Positions 10,731 through 21,949 of a DNA stretch of 64,000 bases are shown in pieces. This stretch comes from Mallotus nudiflorus (taxonomy: Eukaryota; Streptophyta; Magnoliopsida; Malpighiales; Euphorbiaceae). How positions within the stretch are numbered: the first letter of the stretch is position 1; every line of letters begins with the position of its first letter. The notes below the pieces were generated by a model. That model worked only from the letters and a program-made list of their open reading frames with translations. It searched no databases and had not been told where the DNA came from. The DNA lies in contig CANTUR010000420.1 of assembly GCA_947683625.1 (NCBI GenBank), forward strand, positions 124,001 to 188,000, given 5' to 3'. A program made the translations under genes and the position numbers.

Positions 10731-11083
10731 GGGTCTTGTACGAAAGAGAAATGAGAAAAATGAAATAATAAGGTACAAAGCTAGACTTGTAGCTCAAGGT
10801 TTTTCACAAAGGCCATGAATTGATTATGATAAAACGTATTCTCCTATTATGGATGCAATTACGTTCAGGTATCTGATTAGCCTAGTAGTTTCTAAGAAAT
10901 TAGAAATGCGTCTTATGGATGTTGTGACTGCTTATTTGTATGGATCACTTGATAGTGACATTTATATGAAAATCCCTGAAGGATTTAAAATGCCTGAACC
11001 ATTAAGTACAAAACCTAAAGAAATGTATTCGATCAAGCTCCAGAGATCTTTATATGGGTTAAAACAGTCTGGGCGCATGTCCT
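10731..11083 (+). pseudogene. Inverted block: N-terminal half of the copia RT on the plus strand
   Basis: The plus strand reads VRKRNEKNEIIRYKARLVAQ, then TYSPIMDAITFRYLISL, MRLMDVVTAYLYGSLDSD and SLYGLKQSGRM. These are the first half of a copia RT including motif A. Every other coding part of this element is on the minus strand. The minus strand stops at the conserved K-P-V-G at the right breakpoint and resumes with Y-N-R-L-S-D-Y at the left one, which are the residues that normally flank exactly this block. So it is an in-place inversion, not a separate insertion. One internal stop lies near 10817. Confidence 0.9.
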
Positions 11084-11577
11084 ACAGGTTTCACAGTTTT
11101 AGGCATAGGAATAATTGGCCCAAAAACATTTCATTTGTTTAGTGAGTCCAATTCAGCCTGCATAGCATCTTTCCATTTTATCCAATCATGCCTATTTTGA
11201 CATTCCATGACTGATTTTGGTTCAGGATCATCTTTGTCATTTATGATTTCACATGCAACAGTAAATGACAATATTTCATGACTTTATTTATTTTCTATTT
11301 CTTCAGGGATATTTTCCTTGCTATCAATATGATTATCTACTCCCTTTCTCTTTCAAGGATTTTTATCTTTAGAACCAATTGGTCTTCCACGCTTCTGGCG
11401 TATTTTAGACTCATGAGTGTCTTTATTCTCAGATTTTATTTCTAGAATTTCAATATGAGCAGGAGCATTGGCTGCTGGTATGTATGATTTAGTCACTCTT
11501 TTTATATCAATAAATGCATCTAGCAATTAATTTGCAATTGCTTGTAAGTGCACAATCTTTTGCACTTCTAATTCACA
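11084..11577 (-). pseudogene. Integrase C-terminus to RT linker of the copia element
   Basis: The minus strand just right of the inversion encodes ELDSLNK, NVFGPIIP and KTVKPVG, the standard start of a copia RT. Farther right are low-complexity stretches typical of the integrase-RT linker (lysine-rich, KRGRPIGS-like near 11390). Stops interrupt it. Confidence 0.78.
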
Positions 11578-12678
11578 TTATTTTGTGTGAGGATCCAGAT
11601 GCAATAATGATGGTTCATTACATGAAATATCCCTTTTCCCTTCTTTCTCCCCTTTTCCTAATGTTGGGAAAATAACCTCATTAAATTGGCAATCAGCAAA
11701 ACGTGTTGTAAAAACATCACCAGTTAAAGGTTCAAGATATCTAATAATCGAGGGTGTTTCAAACCCAACATAAATTCCCAATCTTCGTTGAGGACCCATT
11801 TTTGTGCTCTGAGGTGGAGTAATAGGTACATATACTACATAACCAAAAATTTTGAGATGGGAAATATTTGGCTCTTGACCAAATGCCAATTGTAGTGGGG
11901 AGTATTTATGATATGCACTAGGTCTGATGAGAATTAATGAAGCAGCATGTAGGATTGCATGACCCCAAACTGAAATGGGAAGCTTTGTTCTCATTATTAA
12001 TGGTCTAGCAATAAGCTTAAGGCATTTAATAAATGATTCAGCTAAACCATTTTGAGTATGTACATGGGCAACAGGATGCTCAACAATGATCCCAGTAGAC
12101 ATACAATAATCATTGAATGCTTGAGATGTAAATTCACTAGAATTATCAAGTCTTACCCTCTTGATTGTATAATTAGGGAATTGGGCTCGTAATTTAATAA
12201 TTTCAGCAAGCAACCTTGCAAATGCAACATTACAAGTTGACAATAGACAAACATGTGACCATCTACTAGATGCATCAATTAATACCATAAAATATTTGAA
12301 TGGTCCACATGGTGGGTGAATTGGCCCACATATATCACCTTGAATTCTTTCAAGAAACATAGGTGATTCATTTTGAATTTTAGATGGTGAAGGTCTCAAG
12401 ATTAATTTTCCGAGAGAACAAGCTGTACATGGCATTTCATTTGATTGAGGAATTCTTTGCCCCTTCAAGGGATGCCCATGTGAATTCTCAATTATCCTTC
12501 GCATCATTACTGATCCATGATGACCTAATCTATCATGCCATAAATTTATTATTAAAGGATCATAAGATTTTTCTTTTACTACCATATTTGATTCAATTAC
12601 ATGTATATGCATGCATGTAATGCAATCCATTAGGGAGTTTTGGCAGTCTTTCCAATACTTGTATTTTTCCTGATTCAT
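11578..12678 (-). CDS. Integrase domain of the copia element
   Basis: An open segment of 366 codons. It contains LWHDRLGHHGSVMMRRII with later CTACSLGK (the H-H-C-C zinc module), then the catalytic core: GDICGPI (Asp), VRLDNSSEFTSQAFNDY (Asp) and HTQNGLAESFIK (Glu). It continues through KIFGYVVYVPI and LGIYVGFETPSIIRYLEPLTGD, the conserved C-terminal block of copia integrases. All three D-D-E residues appear present. It is part of the polyprotein, so the listed start is internal. Confidence 0.93.
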   Translation of the reverse strand: MNQEKYKYWKDCQNSLMDCITCMHIHVIESNMVVKEKSYDPLIINLWHDRLGHHGSVMMRRIIENSHGHPLKGQRIPQSNEMPCTACSLGKLILRPSPSKIQNESPMFLERIQGDICGPIHPPCGPFKYFMVLIDASSRWSHVCLLSTCNVAFARLLAEIIKLRAQFPNYTIKRVRLDNSSEFTSQAFNDYCMSTGIIVEHPVAHVHTQNGLAESFIKCLKLIARPLIMRTKLPISVWGHAILHAASLILIRPSAYHKYSPLQLAFGQEPNISHLKIFGYVVYVPITPPQSTKMGPQRRLGIYVGFETPSIIRYLEPLTGDVFTTRFADCQFNEVIFPTLGKGEKEGKRDISCNEPSLLHLDPHTK

Positions 12679-13036
12679 AGGAAACTATATTTAAATATTT
12701 ATTACCATTTATAGTAATAAATTGGGTATCACACCCATTTCGATATATGTCATTAAAACTCAATAAATTTCTTGTTGATTTTGGTGAAAACAAAGCTTCA
12801 TCAATTATAAACTTTGTTCCATTTGGTAACATAAATTTAGTTTTGCCAATTCCTTCAATCAGATCTACAGGACCTGATATTGTTTTTACAACTGCCTTTG
12901 TGGGCTTTATTTCAGAGAAATAATCTCTATTTTTCAAGATGGTATGTGTAGTACCACTATCTGGTATGCAGAGATCTCCAATATTGTCTTTATATTGAGT
13001 ACAATCCATATTAAACTTCAAAATAGATAAACACAA
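12593..13036 (-). CDS. Protease and pre-integrase segment of the copia element
   Basis: The segment contains CIPDSGTTHTILKN, the aspartic-protease active site (D-S-G-T-T-H) of copia elements, then FSPKSTRNLLSFNDI, which precedes the integrase zinc module. It would cleave the gag-pol polyprotein. The integrase follows immediately and overlaps it in a different frame, so a frameshift separates the two at about 12640. Confidence 0.88.
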   Translation of the reverse strand: MCLSILKFNMDCTQYKDNIGDLCIPDSGTTHTILKNRDYFSEIKPTKAVVKTISGPVDLIEGIGKTKFMLPNGTKFIIDEALFSPKSTRNLLSFNDIYRNGCDTQFITINGNKYLNIVSYESGKIQVLERLPKLPNGLHYMHAYTCN

Positions 13037-13173
13037 AATTAATCAATTAAGGTAAAAACATAAAATAATTATAAAGTAGGATATTTTATTTAATTTAAAA
13101 ATAACATACATAACAATAACATATTCTTCAGAATCAAATAAGTAATAACAATATATTTAAAATTATAGATGTC

Positions 13174-14177
13174 TCAATTTCCATTGTCAGTAAAATCATC
13201 AGTAAAATCAGAAACATCTAGATGAGTTGTATCATTAACATGAGTATGATGCTCATTGAAGTTTATTTCCTTTTCTTTGCCTTTCAATGATGCCTTATAA
13301 AGTTGGCAAAGATGTGGTGGTGTTCGATAAATTCGTGACCAATGTCCTTTACTACCACATCTGAAACACACAGTTTCAGACTTATGTTAAGGCCTTTCTT
13401 GAACACCACTGATGACTGATTTTAACTTCTTTTGAGGTTGAGTCTGAGTTTGTTGTGGAGTATTATTATATTTATTCCATGATCATGGCCAAAGAATTGA
13501 CCTCTTCCACGCCCACGACCTCTACCTCTCCCACGTCCATGGCTATTGTAATTTTTATATCTGGAATAATTTATAGCATTTGCTTCTGGAAATGATATTG
13601 AGCTAGTGGGACGGGACTGATGATTTTTCATCAAGAGTTCATTATTTTTCTCAGCTACCAGTAGGCATGAAATTAGTTCAGAATATTTTTTAAATCTCTG
13701 CATCCTGTATTGTTGTTGCAATGTAACATTTGATGCATGAAATGTGGAGTAAGTTTTCTCCAGCATATCCTCATCTGTGACTATCTGTCCATAGAATTTT
13801 AATTGTGATACTATTCTGAACATTGCAGAATTATAGTCACTCACTTTTTTGAAATCTTGAAAGCGTAAATCTCTCCATTCATCAGTGACTACTAGTAGTA
13901 TTACATCTCTTTGATGATTATATCTGTCTTTAAGATCCTTCCAAAGAACACTTGGATCTTTGACAGTCAAATATTCACATTTTAATCCTTCATCAAGATG
14001 ACGATGGAGAAAAATTATAGACTTGGCTTTATCTTGCAATGAGGTGTTATTATTTTCTTTTATGGTATCAATTAACCCCATTGATTGAAGATGCATTTCT
14101 ACATCTAGAATCCAAGACATATAATTTTTTCCCGTGATGTCAAGAGCAACGAACTCAAGCTTTGCTAGATTTGTCAT
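13174..14177 (-). pseudogene. Gag of the copia element
   Basis: Starting at the ATG at 14177 the protein begins MTNLAKLEFVALDITGKNY, a typical copia gag N-terminus, and runs through the UBN2-like capsid region (SIIFLHRHLDEGLKCEYL, VLWKDLKDRYNHQRD) to a Gly/Arg-rich stretch (GRGRGRGRGRG) near 13520. A nucleocapsid knuckle (CFRCGSKGHWSRIYR) lies in another frame at 13371-13325, with its last Cys replaced by Tyr. So gag is nearly complete but frameshifted before the knuckle. Confidence 0.9.
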
Positions 14178-15028
14178 TATGATAACTAATAAAAAAAATA
14201 TAACTCAATTAGAATTCATAAACTTGATGACTACTAAAAAAAATCAAACATGATCAGAATTTACTAATTAATTATATCATGAATGAATATTGTAAGAAAT
14301 AATAGTGGTACAAAAAATGATACAATAATACTTAAAATTATATCAAATAGAAAATCATCTTCCATATTAATTATTCCTAAAGCTATTATAATAGTCATGA
14401 TCAAAATACAAATATAAATATACCAAATCATGTTTACAATTTAGAGTAAAGAGAGAAAGAGAAAATGTATGAATTTGTGTGAATAAATAAAATTTATAGC
14501 TCATCTATTTATAATGAAAAATATAGCCGTTTATTACCATTATATTACCGTTGGTAATAAAAATATAGCCATTAGAATTTTTTTTAATATAATATATTGA
14601 GAAATAAATTATATAAAGTAAAATCAATAAATAATATTGATATGATTATTTATAGCAAGTGAGTTAACATAACGATATGTATAAATATGGGGCAAAACTA
14701 TCCATTAATATAAAATGGGGTATAGCCTTCCATTAACATAAATAATAAAAAAAATAAATGTGCATAAATATAAATTGGTAGGAGGCATAGCCATCCATAA
14801 GGTTAGAACCATTTCTAGCAATATTTGCATCAATGGTGTAGTTAGTAAAACAAAATAAAAATAACAATTAACATAAAGTTAGATTGAAGAAATAAATATA
14901 AATATATAAATTAGTAGGAGTCATAGCCATCCATGATAATATATAATCAACTAATATATTCATAAATATTAAATATTAAGAAATATGTACCTTATTATTT
15001 TGATCGAGAGCTCCTCGTGCTGATAACG
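14178..15028 (-). other. 5' leader of the copia element
   Basis: About 850 bp between the 5' LTR and gag. It is AT-rich and carries several imperfect copies of a CATAGCCATCCAT-like phrase (about 14690-14935). Next to the LTR the minus strand reads CGTTATCAGCACGAGGAGC, the likely primer-binding region, though it is not the usual initiator-Met site of copia elements. No gene is seen. Confidence 0.7.
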
Positions 15029-15345
15029 TGTTGTGAAAATAAAGATTGAATTACTTATTTTGTTATAGAACTAAACTTAAAATTTAGTAGTATTTAACTA
15101 GAAGAAAAATATTTTATAGTAGAATGATTTTGAGAGAATTTAGAGAGAGTTTGGAGAGAATTTAGAGAACTATAATATTGAAAGAATTTGGAGAGTAATC
15201 TATCTTTTCTTCTTCTTAACATTCTCATTAATGAATTTCAATCCCTTTATATAGAGATTTTTTTTTCACTATTTGAGTACTATTCTCTCACAAGCAATAT
15301 ATTGTTCATTCACAAGCAATATATTGTTCATTCACATTCATAATA
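15029..15345 (-). repeat. Right (5') LTR of the copia element
   Basis: A 317-bp direct repeat of 9166-9481 with the same TGTTGTG...CATAATA ends and the same internal 22-bp duplication. The 5-bp ATATT duplication follows at 15346-15350. Confidence 0.92.
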
Positions 15346-15558
15346 ATATTAACTGTTTAATGGCTGAGAATTTATTTATTTATTTATTTTAAAAAATCAA
15401 GTTCATTGAAAATTAGTACTTTTTAAGGAGAATAAAATGCTAGTACTATGTTTCTTATTTTTTTTTATTAAATTTATATATGGAAGTGGCAAAAATTATA
15501 TTTGGAATCATTGAAATATTTTTACATTATTCAAATTATACTTTTAAAAATTTTAAGT

Positions 15559-15584
15559 ATAAATAAATAAATAAATAAATAAAT

Positions 15585-15662
<78 letters not shown>
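15559..15662. repeat. Microsatellite (TAAA)n then (TA)n
   Basis: A run of about seven TAAA units is followed by more than 35 TA units. The foldback MITE begins directly after it, so the TA tract may have been its landing site. Confidence 0.95.
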
Positions 15663-15666
<4 letters not shown>

Positions 15667-16135
15667 TACCATAACTGTGGGTCATGTTTTACTTTGGTAC
15701 CAAATTTTTAATTTTTTTTTCTTTTAAGTCCCAAAAATTCCATTTTTGTTCCAAAATGAAGTATCTCGAATATATTTTTTCAAATTTAGCATACATAGTA
15801 GTCGGAATAAGTATATTTTTTAGTATATTCACCATGTAAGCATCCTATTAAGCAGCCTAATCATCTTATGGGCTCCATAAAATAAATTTTACTAAAATTT
15901 TATTTTATGGAGCCCATGTTTTGTGGAGCCAACAAAATGATTAAACTGTTTAATTAGATACTTACAAGGTAAATATACTAAAAATATGCTTATTCTGGCT
16001 GTCACGTATATTAAATTTGATCAGATATATTTGAGGTACTTCAACTTAAAATAAAAATAGAATTTTTGGGACTACAAAGAAAAAAATTAAAAATTTGGTA
16101 CCAAAATGAAATATGGTCCAAAGTTATGGTACCAA
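15663..16135. mobile_element. Foldback MITE with about 230-bp arms
   Basis: The element begins TTGGTACCATAACT and ends AGTTATGGTACCAA, and the two halves remain complementary nearly to the middle (for example GGGCTCCATAAAATA near 15868 against TATTTTATGGAGCCC near 15900). The full 473 bp would fold into one long hairpin. No coding capacity. The target duplication is obscured by the flanking TA tract, so the superfamily is not assigned. Confidence 0.88.
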
Positions 16136-16961
16136 TGATACAACAAACCCAATCAATTAATACCAACAATCTTTTTGTAGTAGTATAGCAGTTTTTTTTT
16201 TTTTTTGCAGAAAAATTAGAGTATGCAATGTATTTACAATTTCATTCATTTAATGTGCAAGTGTTATTTTACCTTTTTATCTATATGAGAGATTTCAAAG
16301 GGTTAAATTTTTTAATTCAATTAATTTGTGACAACTTAAAAAGCAGACACATTATTAGGGAGGATGAATCCCTACTTCCATGGGTTGTATAAAAAAATTG
16401 TCCATAGTGAAAAGTCAATCAAAAAATATATTAGGGTCCATTTGATTCATATTTTGAAATTGGAATTAAAATATAAAGAAATTGAAAATGCAATGAAAAT
16501 TTAAAAAAGATGTTTGGTTTATTGGAAAAAGGAAATGGGAATGGGAATTAATATCAATTAGCAACTAAATTTTCTTTCATAAAAAGTATTTTTGTAATTA
16601 TTTTTTATATATAAAAAATTAACATAATAATTATTTTTATATTTGAAAAATTAATATTATAATTATATATTGTGAAATATTTTTAAAAATATTTATATAA
16701 TTTTTTGAAAATTTTTTTATAAAATTATTCATGTTTAATAAGTATCGTTTATTCAAACATTTAAATTTAATATGTATTTTTATCAATTTATCTTTTTATT
16801 TATAAATTTTAAAAAAATATATATTAATATTTTAATGTTTGATGAATTTATAATTGTTTTGACTTAATTTTTAAGAAAATCAAAACTCATTTTATAAGAA
16901 TAGAAAGAGAATAATAATTCCCATTAATAGAGAAATCATATTCTTATTCTCATGTTAAATG
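16136..16961. other. AT-rich spacer, with a possible degraded MITE end
   Basis: No gene seen. From about 16433 the text TAGGGTCCATTTGATTC and later AATGGGAATGGGAATTA resembles the ends of hAT-type plant MITEs, but no matching opposite terminus was found before the next element at 16962. Confidence 0.45.
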
Positions 16962-17359
16962 TTGGGAAAAATCCCCAAATTAGATTAAAACCCTAAAACT
17001 CAACCTTATGTTAAATCAATAGAAACCATAACATAATAGCGAAAGTGGAAGCGTACCTGAATCCATAGATTAATCACCTTATAGGCGTACGACTAGACAT
17101 CTAGGTCAATACATTTTCCAAGTGAATGCCTTTAGATTTTGTCTTTGTATTCTCTTTAATGATGGGATTTAGAAAGAAGCAGGATGTAATAACACATATG
17201 ACCTAGGGACCATGACCACCTAAATATAGATAACTTTCCTGTTATCTTTAAGTATTTCTATTTTAGCCCATCATTAAAATAGAAATTACCCATTAGTCTT
17301 TACACATTAAAGGCCCCACACCTTTTAGATACATTAAAGCCCAAAATCCAAATGCAAAT
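16962..17359 (-). repeat. Part of the 3' LTR of copia D
   Basis: It begins TGTTGGGAAAAATCCCC on the plus strand and stops where element E enters. The rest of this LTR is at 27419-27504, ending GGATCCA just before ATAATCTCCCACTTGGG, which on the minus strand is a polypurine-like CCCAAGTGGGAGATTAT. LTR length without E would be about 480 bp. Only one LTR of D is seen, so the outer ends are inferred. Confidence 0.65.
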
Positions 17360-18342
17360 TGTTGGCCTTGACAAGTTATCAATCTTATTTGGATCTTAAC
17401 AAACTTAATTTTGAGCAACTAATGTATTTGCTTCGAGTGTGTATATGTTAGGAGTAATTTGGAAGTTAAAATAATGATTAACTATCAAATAAAAATCATT
17501 CTGGAAGACATTAGAAGCACTATCTTGATCAGACTCATCACAAGAACTAAATTGCACAAAAAAGTGTAATTCTCGTCATAATCTTGATGGGGACTAAAGA
17601 AGATCAATTTTTAGCAGAACCGATCATGATCCAATGTCCTAATTAGGACATTGCTAACGACATGGTAGTTCAGACTAGGTCCCGACCAGGATTGATGATA
17701 TCCTGACCGAGACTTGAAAAATTGTAATTTAAAAGTCTAAATTTCATTCAAATGGACTTTATTTTTATTGGTAATGAAATTATTGCTTCCAACATCTATA
17801 ATGAATTGCTCAAACATAAATATGACCTTTGATGATTATTTTAAGGTTAAGAAACTTATTTATTCATTCTATACTTTCAAGCATTCAATTAAACTCTCTA
17901 AAATCTTTTAAAATTTATTGTGTACTCTTGTGAGAGTTGGTGTGTGTTAGAATAGAAATTATTATTCTTCTATTTTCTAGGATTAAGAAAACAGGAAGTG
18001 AGATTCTATTTTGAAGGAATTGGTTTAAGTGTTTATCCATTAAAACACTTCGGATTTTGGTTTTAGTGTGAGCTTTGAAAACACTTATGAACTAGTTTTT
18101 TGAGTGAGCCTTGAAAACTCAAGTTGTAAAAGTCAATCTAGAGAAATAGATTGTGGTGATTCAAAATCTTAACTTGGGGATAAGTTAGGTGGAGACGTAA
18201 GATTATTGAGAATCCGAACTCTTTAAATTCTTGTGTTCATCATTCTTCCTTCTCAACATTCTTTTTAATTCTTATTCAAATCTTTTTAATTTCTTATTAT
18301 TGTTCGATAGTCATATTCACCCCCCCCTTTAGGACTCTTTCA
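17360..18342 (+). repeat. 5' LTR of element E
   Basis: Starts TGTTGGCC, ends GACTCTTTCA (TG...CA). Direct repeat partner is 26337-27413; a third relative is 61411-62477 (element F). The end carries a C-run (TTCACCCCCCCC) at about 18317, shared by all three copies. Confidence 0.92.
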
Positions 18343-18344
18343 AT

Positions 18345-18356
18345 TGGTATCAAAGC
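18345..18356 (+). promoter_or_regulatory. Primer-binding site of element E
   Basis: TGGTATCAAAGC begins two bases after the 5' LTR. It matches the plant initiator-Met tRNA 3' end (TGGTATCAGAGC) except for one base, the standard primer of copia elements. Confidence 0.9.
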
Positions 18357-18392
18357 TTGAATTCTAAGATTTAATTGCTAGAATATAAGATC

Positions 18393-20060
18393 ATGGGGAG
18401 TGAATATCAAAATATGTCTTCATTTATACCATTCTTTAATGGTAGTGATTATCCTCAATGGAAGTTCTAAATGGAACTATATCTAGATTGTGATTTCATT
18501 AGACTTTAGAAAGTTGTTCCTAAAGGTTGGCAACCACTAAAAACTATCATTAATGGTGTACAAACTACTCTTTCAAGAGGTGATTGGAGCAAAGATAAAA
18601 AAGAAGAAAACTACAAAAATAAGAAAGCTATAATCACTCTACTTTCTTCTATGATAAGAGAAAGTGACAAGCTTCTTTCATTTTAGCTAAGGAAATGTGG
18701 GAGACCTTGGAGAACCATTATGAAGGCGATGTATAAGTAAGAAGCAAAAAAGTTTAACTTCATATGTCTGAATATGAACTCTTCAAAATGAAGCCTCAAG
18801 AATTAATCATGGAGATGACAAACTGCCTCAATGCTCTCCTCACAACCTTAAAAAAACTTGGAAAATATTTCTCCAAGGAAGAGGTGAACAATAAGATTCT
18901 AAGAATCCCACCTAAAAAGGATTGGGAATCTTGAGTCACTTTAATTAAAGAAGCTCAATACCTCTCTATCCTCTCAACTAATGTGCTTATTAGTAAGCTT
19001 TTGACATATGACCTCATAATCAAGCAAAGAGGTGAAGAGCAAGAAGAGAAAGAAGAAAATAAAAAGTGCATAGCATTAAAGGTCTCACAAGAAGAAAGTG
19101 AAGATGAAAATGTTAAAGATTCTAATAATGAAGATGGTGATATTACCATGCTCACTAGGAACTTTAAGAAGTTTTCCAAAAAGAAAAATTTCTCAAGAAT
19201 AAGGGACTTCAAAAGAAGTTCAAAGGACATGGCAAGAAGAAAACCAAAGAAGCAACTTACTATTAATGCAAGAAACTAGGACACATCCAAAGTGAGTACT
19301 CCAAACTCAAATTCAAAAACAAGGGAGCAAATGATAGGAAGAAAGCCTTTAAAACTACTTAGGATGACTCCTATGAATTTGAAGAGAAAGAGGAATAATA
19401 AGAAGTGGCCAATCTTTTTTTCATGGCTCTTGAAGATGAAAAAGATGGTACCATTTGCTTCTAACTCCTCTTGTGATGATTATTGTGATAATGATGAATA
19501 TGATGATGATGATGTTAAGAGCTCTATTTTGAGTAAACTCTTGCTTAAATGCAAAAGTTTATTATCTAAAAAGAAGAATTATAAGCATAAGTTAAATAGT
19601 GTAACAAAGGAATTTGAGAAGTTGAAAATTGAATTTTCTAGTCTTATTAAATCAAATGATAAACTTGCTAGCAATTTAAAATCTTCCAATTCTTTAGAAG
19701 AATAACTTAAGAAGCTAGTGATGAAAATCATAAACTTTCTCATGAGGTAGTTGAGTTAAAAAATTCTATATCAAAATTTCAAAGTAGAAAAGAGAGTTTA
19801 GAGAATTTACTTAACTTTAAAAAATTTCTTAGAAATAATAATGGAATTGGATATATTAATGGAATGGCCTCATCTTCATCATCATCACATTTTAAATTTA
19901 TTAAATCATCATGAAATTCCATTCCCTCTACTTCAAAATCGATCGAGACTCAAGCTTTCAAAGCTAATAAATCTCTTGTGTCAAATATTAAAAGGAAGTC
20001 TCATAAGACTCAATCCTAAATGACATAAAGACATAAGGCTCAAAATAGAGCACCTCAACC
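18393..20060 (+). pseudogene. Gag of Sirevirus-like element E (degraded)
   Basis: The ATG at 18393 opens MGSEYQNMSSFIPFFNGSDY, the typical start of Sirevirus-type gag, but a stop follows near 18468. Later pieces in changing frames include an E/K-rich stretch (18983-19279), a zinc-knuckle remnant near 19260, and a segment ending in a coiled-coil-like region (19440-19705: SSCDDYCDNDEYDDDDVKSS, KLLLKCKSLLSKKKNYKHKL). Element F encodes the same segments at 62530-63984, which confirms the assignment. Confidence 0.85.
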
Positions 20061-20444
20061 TAAGCATGCTTATATGTACACTAGATACAATCATATTAGG
20101 CATGCTACACAAAATAATACATATAAACATATTGCACAAACCTATCTAAATACACATTATCATTGTTAATGTATGTCTCACACTATGACTCAAAAGAGTT
20201 ATAGGAAGCACACACCAGCACAACATGAAAGACATACTTCATACACTAAGAAAGCATATCATCTAAGAAGAAACAAATTTAAAAATGTTGTATATTCATA
20301 TTGCATGATAAAAAGACATACAAAAAATGTGTGCTTCTATAGAAAACTACATATGAATTTACTTCCTATGGATTATTTTGAGACTAACCAACCTAGACCA
20401 AGAAAGATTTGGGTTTAAAAAAACTCTTAAATTATTTTTTGTAA

Positions 20445-20648
20445 GTGTGCTTAAAATCCACAACAAAAAAAAGCAAGTGGTATCTTAATAGTGGATGTTC
20501 AAGGCACATAATGGGAGATAAGGAGCAATTCAACAAGTTTGATGCTAAGGATGGAGGACATGTGTTGCTTGTTGATGGTCTTAAATATAATTTTCTTAGT
20601 ATAAGTCAATTATGTGATATAGGAAATAAGGTTAACTTTCTATCCTAA
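20445..20648 (+). pseudogene. Protease segment of element E with a lost catalytic Asp
   Basis: The frame reads KWYLNSGCSRHIMGDKEQF. Copia proteases have D-S-G at this site; here it is N-S-G, so the catalytic Asp is gone. The following strand (LLVDGLKYNFLSISQLCDIG) comes too soon after the active site, implying a short internal deletion. The segment leads into the integrase. Confidence 0.88.
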
Positions 20649-20710
20649 AAATTGCTTTATTAGTAGTCTTAATGAAGATAAAGTAATTTTTAATGATGAA
20701 AGAATAGACA

Positions 20711-21780
20711 ATGTTTATGTTATTAATTCAAAAAAAAATTGATAATAAAGACATCAAATGCTTAATGTGTATTTCCCATGATATATGGACAAGGCATAGA
20801 AGGTTAGGACATGCAAATTTTGAACTTTTGAATGATCTTAGTAAACATGAACTTGTGACTAGTTTACCTAAACTTAAATTCACTAAGGATAAACCTTGTG
20901 ATGCTTGTCAAAAGGGAAAATAATCCAATTCCTCATTTAAGCTAAAAAATATAATGTCTACTTCTAGACCACTTGAACTTATACATATGGATTTGTTTGG
21001 ACTAATTAGAGTTGCAAGTCTAGGTGGAATGCACTATGCATATATAGTGGCTGATGATTACTTTAGATTTACTTGCATATGTTTTCTTGCTCATAAGAAT
21101 GATGGATTTCAAGCTTTTGAAAACTTCACGAAAAGAGTTAAAAAAGAAAAAGCTTTTTGTATTTCTTCTATTAGAAGTGATCATGGAACTAAATTTAAAA
21201 ATGAATTTTTCAAAAATTATTGTAATGAAAATGATATTTCACATACATTTTCTTCTCCTAGAACTGCTCAGCAAATGGGGTAGTCAAAAGGAAAAATAGA
21301 ACTCTTATGAAAATGGCTAGAATAATGTTTCATGAGTATAACTTGCCTCTATACTCTTGGGTGAAAGCTGTTAACACATCTTGTTAAATTTCAAACTGAG
21401 TTTTCAAAAGATCAAATTTGAATAAAACATCTTATGAGCTATGGAAGAATAGAAAACCCAAAATCTCGTATCCAAAAGTATTTGGATTCAAGTGCTTTAT
21501 ATTAAACACCAAGGATAATCTTGGAAAATTTGATTCCAAAGTCAATGAAGGAATTTTCCTAGGCTATTCTATTTCTAGTAAAGCATATAGAGTTTTTAAT
21601 AAGAGAAATATAGTAGTTGAAGAGTTAATGCATGTTATATTCAATGAATCAAACTCACTTGATCCTAGAAAAGATGTTTGTAGTATTGATGATCTCATAG
21701 GTGACAATGAGAATATGGAAACTTAAGAAGAGAATACTAGTAAGCCTTTGGAAGTTGAAGGTCTAAATAAGAAAGATAAT
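20711..21780 (+). pseudogene. Integrase of element E (several frames)
   Basis: Seen in order: RHRRLGHANFELLNDLSKHE with CDACQKGK (H-H-C-C zinc module); LELIHMDLFGLIRVASLGG and ADDYFRFTCICFL (core with first Asp); IRSDHGTKFKNEFFKNYC (second Asp); then a break near 21282 before the region that should hold the catalytic Glu; and KVFGFKCFILNTKDNLGKFD with EGIFLGYSISSKAYRVFNK (C-terminal block). Stops at about 20922 and 21283 and a frameshift make it non-functional. Confidence 0.9.
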
Positions 21781-21949
21781 AAGAAGACATCTTAGCCTAC
21801 TTTGAAGGATGAACTTCCAAAGGATTAGTAATTTAAGAAAACTCATCCTCAAGACCTCATTATAGGTGACACTACAAAAGGGGTAACTACAATATCTAAA
21901 TTAAAGACTATAGTTAATTTAGCCTTCATTTCTCAAATTGAGCCAAAAA

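Larger units (their letters stand above)
9166..15345 (-). mobile_element. Complete Ty1/copia LTR retrotransposon with an internal RT inversion
   Basis: The 6180-bp element is bounded by 316- and 317-bp LTRs and flanked by the 5-bp duplication ATATT (9161-9165 and 15346-15350). On the minus strand the order is gag, protease, integrase, RT/RNase H, as in copia. By eye the LTRs differ at only about half a dozen positions, so it is one of the younger insertions here. A block of about 350 bp in the RT (10731-11083) is flipped, so the copy cannot encode a working RT. Confidence 0.94.
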
